Assembly (NCBI GenBank): GCA_017522135.1
Contig: JAFXAB010000032.1
Coordinates: 1 to 64,000 of the forward strand
Direction: 5' to 3'
DNA from: Bacteroidaceae bacterium
Lineage (GTDB): Bacteria; Bacteroidota; Bacteroidia; Bacteroidales; Barnesiellaceae_A
DNA: 64,000 nucleotides
Both the position numbers and the translations under genes were made by a program. Below are positions 26,203 to 32,735 of the stretch, piece by piece. Numbering within the stretch: position 1 is the stretch's first letter; each line of letters begins with the position of its first letter. The notes below the pieces were generated by a model. That model saw nothing but the letters and a program-made list of their open reading frames with translations, did not search any database and was not told where the DNA came from.

Positions 26203-26739
26203 TTAATGTGTGAGGGTGTCAAATATGCTATCCCATGCAAAGGGTAGACCTAATAATATTATGGAGGTAATAACTGTGTAACTGAAAATGTTTTCTTGGG
26301 GTATCTTTAGGTAGTCGCGCCCCTGAAATACTATCCATATAATATATACAGGCATAAATTGTATAAATGCAAAGTCGCTGGGTAGTATGTTGTTGATGAG
26401 TGCCGATAGGAGGGTGATTGTGTAGGTATATGCTACAAATACATGTGCTTGTGTCTTGCTGTAATTGGTGGTATAGTGTCTGCGACCGGGTTTTATCATC
26501 AGTACAAATGCTGTGACGATACAAGCCGAAAATTTGAGTAGCGTGATAAGTGCTTCGCGTGTGGCTTCGGCAAATGAGGTGTAGCCATACCAATAGTGTA
26601 CGTAGGTAGATAGTGCTGTGATAATGAGTAGAGGATATACAAGCAACAGTGGCAAGTATCGCTCTCGTATGCTGTCGCTCGATAGTTCCTGCCACGCATT
26701 GTAGGGGTTGAATATGAGTTGTATCAATGCTCTTATCAT
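26203..26739 (-). CDS. Yip1 family membrane protein
   Basis: 178 residues from the ATG at 26739. An upstream in-frame ATG at 26856 would start inside the tandem promoter repeat and is rejected. It begins I-F-N-P-Y-N-A-W, the usual entry of bacterial Yip1-domain proteins. About five hydrophobic segments follow (roughly 29-46, 61-80, 100-120, 125-142, 153-172), and A-Y-T-Y-T-I-T-L-L fits the family's conserved core. Function unknown. Directly followed by smpB. Promoter boxes are repeated three times upstream. Confidence 0.85.
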   Translation of the reverse strand: MIRALIQLIFNPYNAWQELSSDSIRERYLPLLLVYPLLIITALSTYVHYWYGYTSFAEATREALITLLKFSACIVTAFVLMIKPGRRHYTTNYSKTQAHVFVAYTYTITLLSALINNILPSDFAFIQFMPVYIIWIVFQGRDYLKIPQENIFSYTVITSIILLGLPFAWDSIFDTLTH

Positions 26740-26754
26740 ATCGGATATATTTTG

Positions 26755-26949
26755 AGCAAAGATACAACAAACGAGCGAAATAATATCAAGCTCGCTTGAA
26801 TATATTTCACAGCGAGTGCAAACTAATCTTCGCTGTTTACAGCAAAGATACAACAAACGAGCGAAATAATATCAAGCTCGCTTGAATATATTTCACAGCG
26901 AGTGCAACTAATCTTCGCTGTTTACAGCAAAGATACAACAAACGAGCGA
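26755..26949 (-). repeat. Tandem 86/85-bp repeat carrying promoter boxes
   Basis: Two nearly identical units (26755-26840, 86 bp; 26841-26925, 85 bp, one A fewer) and the first 24 bp of a third (26926-26949). Each unit contains, on the minus strand, an exact -7 box TATCTTTG (26757-26764, 26843-26850, 26928-26935). The two full units also have a CTTG about 22 bp upstream of the box and an ACAGCGA/TCGCTGT hairpin. The proximal box predicts a leader of about 14 nt before the yip1-like ATG. Confidence 0.9.
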
Positions 26950-27035
26950 GAACTTAATATTATCCTAAATAAGATGCCAAACAAGAAAAAGCAATTACTT
27001 AGGGGTTGTTTGTATGTCTTACTGAACATAAATAT

Positions 27036-27076
27036 AAAAGTCAGTCATTGCACTTTGAGTGAGTGTAATGACTGAC
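27036..27076 (-). terminator. Intrinsic terminator after the His-rich lipoprotein gene
   Basis: A 15-bp stem with one G-U pair (27040-27054 with 27062-27076, 7-nt loop). On the minus strand it is followed by TTTTATATT, 35 bp after the stop of the lipoprotein gene. Confidence 0.8.
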
Positions 27077-27110
27077 AAAACAGATGTATTGTTTGGTAGA
27101 ATTTGATCTG

Positions 27111-27662
27111 TTACTTGTTGTGTGTGTCTTTGCTGTGTTGTTTGTCTTTGTGGTGTATTGAGTGATTGTCGTGAGTGTGTTTTGTATCATGTCTTTTCCA
27201 TAAGCGCATGTGGTGGGGGTGAGTGGGGTGTTTTTTGTCTTTGTCGAGCAGTATCACGGTGGTGTCGGTCTCGACGTATAGATATACCGAGTCGGTCGAG
27301 CCACTGTCGGGTGCGAGGGCATATACTTTGGCGTTGTGGTGTCCGGGTATACCCCAATGGGTCGATTTCTTTCCTCGGCTCTTATGTTGTGCTTTGATGG
27401 TGTCGGCTTCGATATAGGTTGTTGTCATGGTGTATGTGCCGTTTACGCTGTCGAGTTGCTCGCTTATCACTACTAAATAGTGTGCCGGGGGCATGTCGCC
27501 AAGTGCTTTTATGTTGCCTTCATAGGCATATACGTTTATGATACCGCTTGAGTCGGCCGCTTCGATGTATGCGCCATCGTCGACGGTTGTATAGTTGGCA
27601 CGATTGCCGTTGCAAGCTGTCAGTAGAGTCGCAGCCGCGCAAATGAGAATTGTCTTTTTCAT
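27111..27662 (-). CDS. Lipoprotein with His-rich C-terminal tail
   Basis: 183 residues. Lipobox L-L-T-A-C puts the lipidated cysteine at C17. The middle (about 65-145) is beta-rich with an order of short strands that loosely recalls NlpE-type domains; this is a weak impression only. The last 45 residues are very rich in His, Lys and Asp (H-P-T-H-P-H-H, H-T-H-D-N-H-S-I-H-H-K-D-K-Q-H), which suggests metal binding, for example zinc, copper or nickel. No metal transporter or regulator is adjacent. Its own terminator follows. Confidence 0.8.
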   Translation of the reverse strand: MKKTILICAAATLLTACNGNRANYTTVDDGAYIEAADSSGIINVYAYEGNIKALGDMPPAHYLVVISEQLDSVNGTYTMTTTYIEADTIKAQHKSRGKKSTHWGIPGHHNAKVYALAPDSGSTDSVYLYVETDTTVILLDKDKKHPTHPHHMRLWKRHDTKHTHDNHSIHHKDKQHSKDTHNK

Positions 27663-27733
27663 CGCTGTGTCTTTAATGGGTTTTTACTTGCCTTAAAACA
27701 AGCGATGTCGGCATATTGTTCGCTCTTCTTGTG

Positions 27734-28843
27734 TTATTGTGTACGGTAGTTGGTAAAAGGCTTGCTTATCACTTCGCCTTTGTTGTTGATAAGGCGATAG
27801 CGTTGTGCTTCGTTTTGCATGACAATGCAGTGGGGTGTGATAGAGGGTTTTATCACACCGGGATAGTGCTCAAAAGGTATAACGATGTGACCTCTGCTGT
27901 CGATGCAACCCCAATGGTGCTGTCGGTCTTCGGCTGCATAGAGACCGCCTTCGCCCAAATATAGATTGAGATACTGTGCCGGCACTACAATTTCGCCTCG
28001 CTTGTTTATGAGTCCGTAGTATTGTCCGTCGCTATAGATGCAGTAGCCGTTCTTGAAAGTATAGGGTATTGTTGCCGGATTGTTGGGTAGGCACATGTGT
28101 AGATTGTCACTGGGAGGTATGGCTATGCGACCGCGAGTGTCGAGAAAGGCTATCTCTTGACGAATGTTGATAATGGGTAGCAGTCCGTCGGAATATTCGG
28201 TGGCAAGGGGTTGCCATTCGTTGCCAAAGGTGTATATAGTGTTGCCTTTGGGGTCTATAACCGATACCGATGGGATGCCTTTGATAATCTCCTCGACAAG
28301 TGCTACACCGCACACAAAGTTGGTGGCAAGGGAGTAACGTGCCGGGATGACTATATTGCCACGAGTGTCTACATAGCCCATGCGACGAATGGTACTGTCG
28401 GTAACAAATGGTGCAAGTCCGTTGGCAAAGAAACCTATATCTACTATGTTGTCGGGCAGTGTAGCTACTGTATTGCCTTTGATGTCTATAATAGATAGTC
28501 GGTTATTGTCTTTGCTTAGCACCGGGGTGTAGTCGCTAAGCAAGAATGGCTTGGCCATGATGTACTTGTCGTCATTGATACATTGGGTCTTTTCCTTGGC
28601 GGTATAGAATGCGTAGTATCCATCTTCTTCCTGCACCATAAAGACTCCTCGGGTAGATATGCCCGGTGGATTCATGAAACGACCGTCGAATAGTGAAGTT
28701 CCATTGGGTGACATCATACCCCAAAATCCGCTCTTCTCGGAGCGATAAGGAAAATACTCTATGGTGAAGTCTTGTTGGTTGCAAGAACCAAGCAAAACAA
28801 CCAATAGCCATGCTGTGACAAGGTGATATAATTGTTTCTTCAT
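27734..28843 (-). CDS. WG-repeat lipoprotein
   Basis: 369 residues from the ATG at 28843; two upstream in-frame ATGs (28873, 28852) lie at or too close to the -7 box. Lipoprotein signal with lipobox L-L-G-S-C (C21). About eight WG-type repeats follow, with cores F-W-G-M-M-S-P-N-G, M-G-Y-V-D-T-R-G, I-A-F-L-D-T-R-G, Y-Y-G-L-I-N-K-R-G, H-W-G-C-I-D-S-R-G and Y-R-L-I-N-N-K-G. It is the envelope counterpart of the cytoplasmic WG protein at 24792-25646. The function of the family is unknown. Confidence 0.85.
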   Translation of the reverse strand: MKKQLYHLVTAWLLVVLLGSCNQQDFTIEYFPYRSEKSGFWGMMSPNGTSLFDGRFMNPPGISTRGVFMVQEEDGYYAFYTAKEKTQCINDDKYIMAKPFLLSDYTPVLSKDNNRLSIIDIKGNTVATLPDNIVDIGFFANGLAPFVTDSTIRRMGYVDTRGNIVIPARYSLATNFVCGVALVEEIIKGIPSVSVIDPKGNTIYTFGNEWQPLATEYSDGLLPIINIRQEIAFLDTRGRIAIPPSDNLHMCLPNNPATIPYTFKNGYCIYSDGQYYGLINKRGEIVVPAQYLNLYLGEGGLYAAEDRQHHWGCIDSRGHIVIPFEHYPGVIKPSITPHCIVMQNEAQRYRLINNKGEVISKPFTNYRTQ

Positions 28844-28870
28844 AAGGAGCATATAGTGGTTTGTCATGGG

Positions 28871-28878
28871 CAAATGTA
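28871..28878 (-). promoter_or_regulatory. -7 promoter box TACATTTG for the WG lipoprotein
   Basis: TACATTTG on the minus strand, about 28 bp before the chosen ATG at 28843. No -33 TTTG at the expected distance. Confidence 0.45.
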
Positions 28879-29013
28879 ATACAAAATATATCTGCTCCGA
28901 TGTAAAAAAGCGTTATTTAACTTCTTTATCTCGATTTTTAATTTTAATTTTGGAACAAACTTTGAGAAACATCATTTATTAAGGCAATTTAATCATCAAA
29001 ACAACAACATATT

Positions 29014-30132
29014 ATGGAGAAAGCAAAAGTATACTTTACCAACATGCGCACCACACCGCAATGCAATCTTATCGACAAGATGGAGCGCGTGGCGCGTCGT
29101 GCCGGCATTGCCAATATCGACTTTCAGAATAAGTTTGCCGCTATCAAAATTCACTTCGGCGAGCCGGGTAACTTGGCCTATCTGCGTCCGCAATATGCAG
29201 CCCGTATGGCGGCTATCGTACGTTCTTTGGGTGGTCGCCCCTTCCTTACCGACTCCAATACTCTCTATACAGGCAAGCGTGCCAATGCCGTAGACCACTT
29301 GCAGAGTGCTATGGAAAATGGCTATAACCCCATATCGGCACAATGTCCTGTAATTATTGCCGATGGATTGAAAGGAACCGACTATCGCGAGGTGCCCATC
29401 GATGGCGACTATTGCAAGACTGCCAAGATAGGTACAGCCATTGTCGATGCCGATATTGTTATCTCGATGAATCACTTCAAGGGTCACGAGCAAGCCGGAT
29501 TTGGCGGTGCGCTGAAAAACCTTGGCATGGGAGCTGCCAGCCGTGGTGGCAAACTTGAGTTGCACAGCGGTTCGCAACCTCGCATCAAGGAACACAAATG
29601 TGTAGGTTGCGGTATGTGCGTGCGCAATTGTGCTCATGGAGCACTCTCGCTCGTCGACCGCAAGGCTACAATCGACTACACACGTTGTGTAGGTTGCGGA
29701 CAGTGTATTGCTATGTGTCAGTACAACGCAGCCGTACCCGGTGCCGACGACACCACTGAACGCCTCAACTACAAGATAGCCGAGTATACCCAAGCCGTGC
29801 TCAAGGACAAGCCCCACTTCCATGTAAGCTTTATTGTCGACGTATCGCCCGAGTGCGACTGCTGGAATCACAACGACGCACCCATCGTGCCCAATATAGG
29901 TATCCTTGCCTCGTTCGACCCCGTAGCCCTTGACCAAGCTTGTGCCGACCTTGTTATAGCCGCTCCCGCTATGAAGTCCGACAATATACTACACTGCAAC
30001 CACAATCATGGCACACTCGAAGGTGAGGACAAATTCCACCTCCTACACCCCGACACCCACTGGCGTGCCGCCCTCGAGCATGGCGAAAAAATCGGCCTCG
30101 GCACCCGCGAGTACGAGTTGATAACTGTGTGA
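29014..30132 (+). CDS. DUF362 domain protein with two 4Fe-4S ferredoxin clusters
   Basis: 372 residues. The N-terminal and C-terminal parts form a DUF362 domain (K-I-H-F-G-E-P-G-N, N-H-F-K-G-H-E-Q-A-G-F-G-G-A-L-K-N-L-G-M-G). Inserted between them is a bacterial 2[4Fe-4S] ferredoxin module: C196-x2-C199-x2-C202-x3-C206 and C225-x2-C228-x2-C231-x3-C235. It is probably a soluble electron-transfer or redox enzyme; the reaction is unknown. Single gene with a likely -7 box TAATTTTG at 28945-28952 and a classic terminator after it. Confidence 0.92.
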   Translation: MEKAKVYFTNMRTTPQCNLIDKMERVARRAGIANIDFQNKFAAIKIHFGEPGNLAYLRPQYAARMAAIVRSLGGRPFLTDSNTLYTGKRANAVDHLQSAMENGYNPISAQCPVIIADGLKGTDYREVPIDGDYCKTAKIGTAIVDADIVISMNHFKGHEQAGFGGALKNLGMGAASRGGKLELHSGSQPRIKEHKCVGCGMCVRNCAHGALSLVDRKATIDYTRCVGCGQCIAMCQYNAAVPGADDTTERLNYKIAEYTQAVLKDKPHFHVSFIVDVSPECDCWNHNDAPIVPNIGILASFDPVALDQACADLVIAAPAMKSDNILHCNHNHGTLEGEDKFHLLHPDTHWRAALEHGEKIGLGTREYELITV

Positions 30133-30158
30133 AAGAGTGAAAATATCATAAAATACAA

Positions 30159-30190
30159 GTCCGGCGCTAAATTCTAGTGCCGGATTTTTT
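30159..30190 (+). terminator. Intrinsic terminator of the DUF362 gene
   Basis: 10-bp stem TCCGGCGCTA / TAGTGCCGGA with one G-U (30160-30169 with 30175-30184), followed by TTTTTT. Confidence 0.9.
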
Positions 30191-30262
30191 ATATATAGAC
30201 AGATAAAGCAACAGCCTACAAAAAAATGGTGTAAGTGGATAGCGTTTATAAATAATAATTTT

Positions 30263-30270
30263 TATATTTG
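30263..30270 (+). promoter_or_regulatory. -7 promoter box TATATTTG of the RNA candidate
   Basis: TATATTTG on the plus strand, placing transcription start near 30274, with no gene start for another 250 bp. Confidence 0.6.
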
Positions 30271-30273
30271 CGA

Positions 30274-30484
30274 TGACATACTAATTCGAACACCGGAAAG
30301 TGTTTAGCACTCTCGTTAGTGAACCTAGGAAATTCTACTAAGGCAAGAGACGCTAAGCAAGCTTTTCCACCCCGTGATATCTATACCCATTTAGATAGCC
30401 GCGCGTGTGGGCTGTTGCTTACATCTTTGCCAAGGCATTCCTAGGGCCTACTAACAGATTGAGCTAATAGACCCGCACTTTTTT
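30274..30484 (+). ncRNA. Rod-shaped non-coding RNA candidate, possibly 6S-like
   Basis: A transcript of about 210 nt is framed by a TATATTTG promoter box (30263-30270) and a T6 run (30479-30484). Its two halves pair in strict nested order: AGTG 30299-30302 with 30476-30479; TTAGC 30304-30308 with 30463-30467; GTTAGT 30315-30320 with 30450-30455; CCTAGGAA 30324-30331 with 30438-30445; GGCAA 30342-30346 with 30427-30431; TAAGCAA 30354-30360 with 30415-30421; CCAC 30367-30370 with 30407-30410; and TATCTA 30378-30383 with 30392-30397 at the tip. A long rod with internal bubbles and a closing stem just before a T-run is the shape of 6S RNA, but I cannot confirm the family by sequence. An alternative stem, 30405-30411 with 30472-30478, would form a terminator or pseudoknot. 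It could instead be a leader of the nuclease gene 44 bp downstream. Confidence 0.65.
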
Positions 30485-30528
30485 ATTGATACCTAATTAA
30501 AAAACACATAATTAATAAGTGAAATATT

Positions 30529-31863
30529 ATGAAAACACAACAAAACGCCGAAGAACCTATTTCAAAAGCAGGTATTGTAATAAATAGAATGTACGTAGGA
30601 GATTATCTATCAGAAAATCTCGGTCATGAAGTAATTAATTTCTTTAAAGCCGATAATGGTAGACATTATATATACCTCAATGCAACAGGTAATTTTGCCA
30701 AAGAGCATGAAAACAAAATTGGTTATATGCTTTTTGTTAAATACTACGACAAAGGCTTGGTCGAGGTAATAGGTATGGCTAAAGGGCTTGAAGAGGTGCC
30801 AGGTGCCAATATGTCACTCAACAGAAGTGGAGTAGATAAGGAAATTTGGGAGATGCAGAAGGATTACATTGATAAAGAAGGGGGAATATCTTATGCAGGT
30901 GTTTCTATTTTAGATATCTTCAATAATGCCGAACAGCAGAGCATCTTTATTACATACAAGGCAGATAAAGTTTATCGAATCAAAAGTTCTATTCGCAGAT
31001 TCATCCGTTTTAGCAATGCCGATGAGAATAGAGGATCAAATCTGCCGACAGATGAGGTAATCCAATTAGGTGAACATAAACAGGCAAAAGCCTCATTAAA
31101 ACAATATATCTACCCTTCTGATAGTAGCGATTATGATAGTTTATTTGCTCTATTTAACGACTCTTCATTATGGGAAGATAAGGTTGTTGATGAAGTTGAT
31201 GTTGATAATTTAAGCATTAAGTCTCAGCGAAAAGTATCGATATTTGATATCTGCAAAATTCAGAACAATGAAAATTGCTTCTCTGATGCTCTTAAATATT
31301 TTATGAAGCAATCCGAGTATTATGAATTGTGGAAGGAGTTCTTTGCCAAATATGGCATTGACCTCCAAAAGAACTTCACAGTTGCACGAGAGGAGTCTGC
31401 AAAAATCGAAAGCACTGAGTGGAATAGAAAGAATCCAAGCGGAGGCCGAGTAGATTTGCTGATTCGTGATGGAGAGAATATTGTCGTTATCGAGAATAAG
31501 ATTAAATCGGACATCAACACAATTGCCACCGATGGTGATGATAGTACACAGCTCAATAGGTATGTAAACTATGTAAATTGGCTCGTTAAGAATAACGAAG
31601 GAGCAAAGCCTCACTTTATAATCCTTACGCCATCATACAATAGTCCTACAATTAAGGACGAGAATATGGCAAAGATGTACTCTATTATAAAGTATGCAGA
31701 TTTGTATAACTTCTTGGAAGAGCATCTATTCGGTTTCTATAATGACGCAAACTTTGTAGCCTTCTTCGAGGCAATGCACCGTCATACACACAAGAATGTA
31801 AATGATTATCTCTATTATGAGATGCTTGAAAAGTTTGTGCGACGTATCAAAGAAAGAGGTTAA
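30529..31863 (+). CDS. PD-(D/E)XK nuclease superfamily protein
   Basis: 444 residues, cytoplasmic. The C-terminal half carries a clean PD-(D/E)XK core: G-G-R-V-D309-L-L-I, a beta-hairpin, then V-V-I-E322-N-K324-I, followed by a Q-L-x-R-Y-x-x-Y helix. This is the pattern of the PF14281-like nuclease group often found in defence or mobile regions. The N-terminal about 230 residues are unrecognised (mixed alpha/beta, no Cys motif). No partner methylase or helicase is nearby. It is the first gene of an AT-rich plus-strand series continuing through 32661 and perhaps 35516. No own promoter is visible in the 44 bp after the RNA terminator, so expression may depend on read-through. Confidence 0.8.
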   Translation: MKTQQNAEEPISKAGIVINRMYVGDYLSENLGHEVINFFKADNGRHYIYLNATGNFAKEHENKIGYMLFVKYYDKGLVEVIGMAKGLEEVPGANMSLNRSGVDKEIWEMQKDYIDKEGGISYAGVSILDIFNNAEQQSIFITYKADKVYRIKSSIRRFIRFSNADENRGSNLPTDEVIQLGEHKQAKASLKQYIYPSDSSDYDSLFALFNDSSLWEDKVVDEVDVDNLSIKSQRKVSIFDICKIQNNENCFSDALKYFMKQSEYYELWKEFFAKYGIDLQKNFTVAREESAKIESTEWNRKNPSGGRVDLLIRDGENIVVIENKIKSDINTIATDGDDSTQLNRYVNYVNWLVKNNEGAKPHFIILTPSYNSPTIKDENMAKMYSIIKYADLYNFLEEHLFGFYNDANFVAFFEAMHRHTHKNVNDYLYYEMLEKFVRRIKERG

Positions 31864-31931
31864 CTCAAAAATTAACTCCTCTTGACTAAATCTTTTAAAA
31901 TATCCCGTATATATAAAGAAAGGAGCATGTT

Positions 31932-32129
31932 ATGATAAAAGTAAAGACATTCTTAATGAATAGTACCAATCCACTTCATCATGAGCGACTGGATCATGCA
32001 ATCAATTCGTTTATAGAGAGCAATAATGTGGAAGTGGTGGATATAAAGTACTCTACAAGTTGTAGTTCAAACGGAAATGGTTCTTATCATTGGGTTCCAT
32101 CGGCTATGTTGATTTATAAAGAAAAGTAG
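31932..32129 (+). CDS. Small Cse60-like protein
   Basis: 65 residues. The order M-I-K-V-K-T-F, then L-D-H-A-I-N-S-F-I-E, E-V-V-D-I-K-Y-S-T-S and a C-terminal strand ending S-A-M-L-I-Y-K-E resembles the small Cse60/DUF2758-type proteins common in phages and mobile elements (my recollection of the family pattern, not a search). Function unknown. It has an unusually good Shine-Dalgarno sequence for this phylum, AAGGAG at 31920-31925, six bases before the ATG. It lies 68 bp after the nuclease gene and 10 bp before the acidic protein. Confidence 0.7.
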   Translation: MIKVKTFLMNSTNPLHHERLDHAINSFIESNNVEVVDIKYSTSCSSNGNGSYHWVPSAMLIYKEK

Positions 32130-32139
32130 TATTACAACT

Positions 32140-32661
32140 ATGAGTATATTGGATGACAAATTGGTAACCCGCCATATCCGTGTAGAGGTGACAATTGAAG
32201 AACACGACTATGTTGCATTTGACACAGACGAAAATATTGTGGACGAATCTTTTGCCTTCAATGGCGATTGTCCACCTGAAAGTGTACGTGTTTATGTGGA
32301 TGGTATAGAGATAGAATTTGATGAGGATGCACTGGGAGATAGGGGTGAGTACTCTGCTTATCAATCCTTTGATTTGGAACAAAAGTGGGATGATGAGTGT
32401 CTCGAAAGTTTCGGATATTATCAAAACCGAGAGCATAAGGTATGGGAGTTTGATGTGGAAAATTTCGATATCGAGAAGTTGTCTTTTTATTACGAATGTT
32501 TTGATGTAATCTTTGATAGGGCTGATTATGAAATCGAGGAGCATCGAATTACTTTGCGCTATGATGGCAAGGCTATTGAAGAAACTGAGTGCGATAGTGA
32601 ATCTGGTAGCTTCGAACAACTATGGAGCTTGTATGAAGATGACGACGAAGATGATGATTGA
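32140..32661 (+). CDS. Very acidic protein of unknown function
   Basis: 173 residues, of which I count 27 Asp and 28 Glu against about 13 Lys/Arg, a net charge near -42. It ends Y-E-D-D-D-E-D-D-D. No signal peptide or membrane segment. The alternation of aromatic and acidic residues (for example W-E-F-D-V-E-N-F-D, F-Y-Y-E-C-F-D-V-I-F-D) suggests a folded beta-rich protein, not a disordered tail. Such composition is seen in DNA-mimic inhibitors and in immunity or chaperone-like partners; nothing else identifies it. It starts 10 bp after the Cse60-like gene and is surely cotranscribed. Confidence 0.75.
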   Translation: MSILDDKLVTRHIRVEVTIEEHDYVAFDTDENIVDESFAFNGDCPPESVRVYVDGIEIEFDEDALGDRGEYSAYQSFDLEQKWDDECLESFGYYQNREHKVWEFDVENFDIEKLSFYYECFDVIFDRADYEIEEHRITLRYDGKAIEETECDSESGSFEQLWSLYEDDDEDDD

Positions 32662-32735
32662 GATGAAATCTGATGTAGGATGATGAAAATCCTAAATAGT
32701 ATATTCACAATTAACAAAATCCAAAAATATCTATT

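Noticed and set aside
26755..26949. CRISPR array
   Set aside because: Only two and a fraction units, directly adjoining with no variable spacers; a tandem duplication.
30274..30484. tmRNA, RNase P RNA or SRP RNA as identity of the rod RNA
   Set aside because: Too short for tmRNA or RNase P and no tag reading frame; the SRP GGAAGCAGCC-like apical loop is not present.
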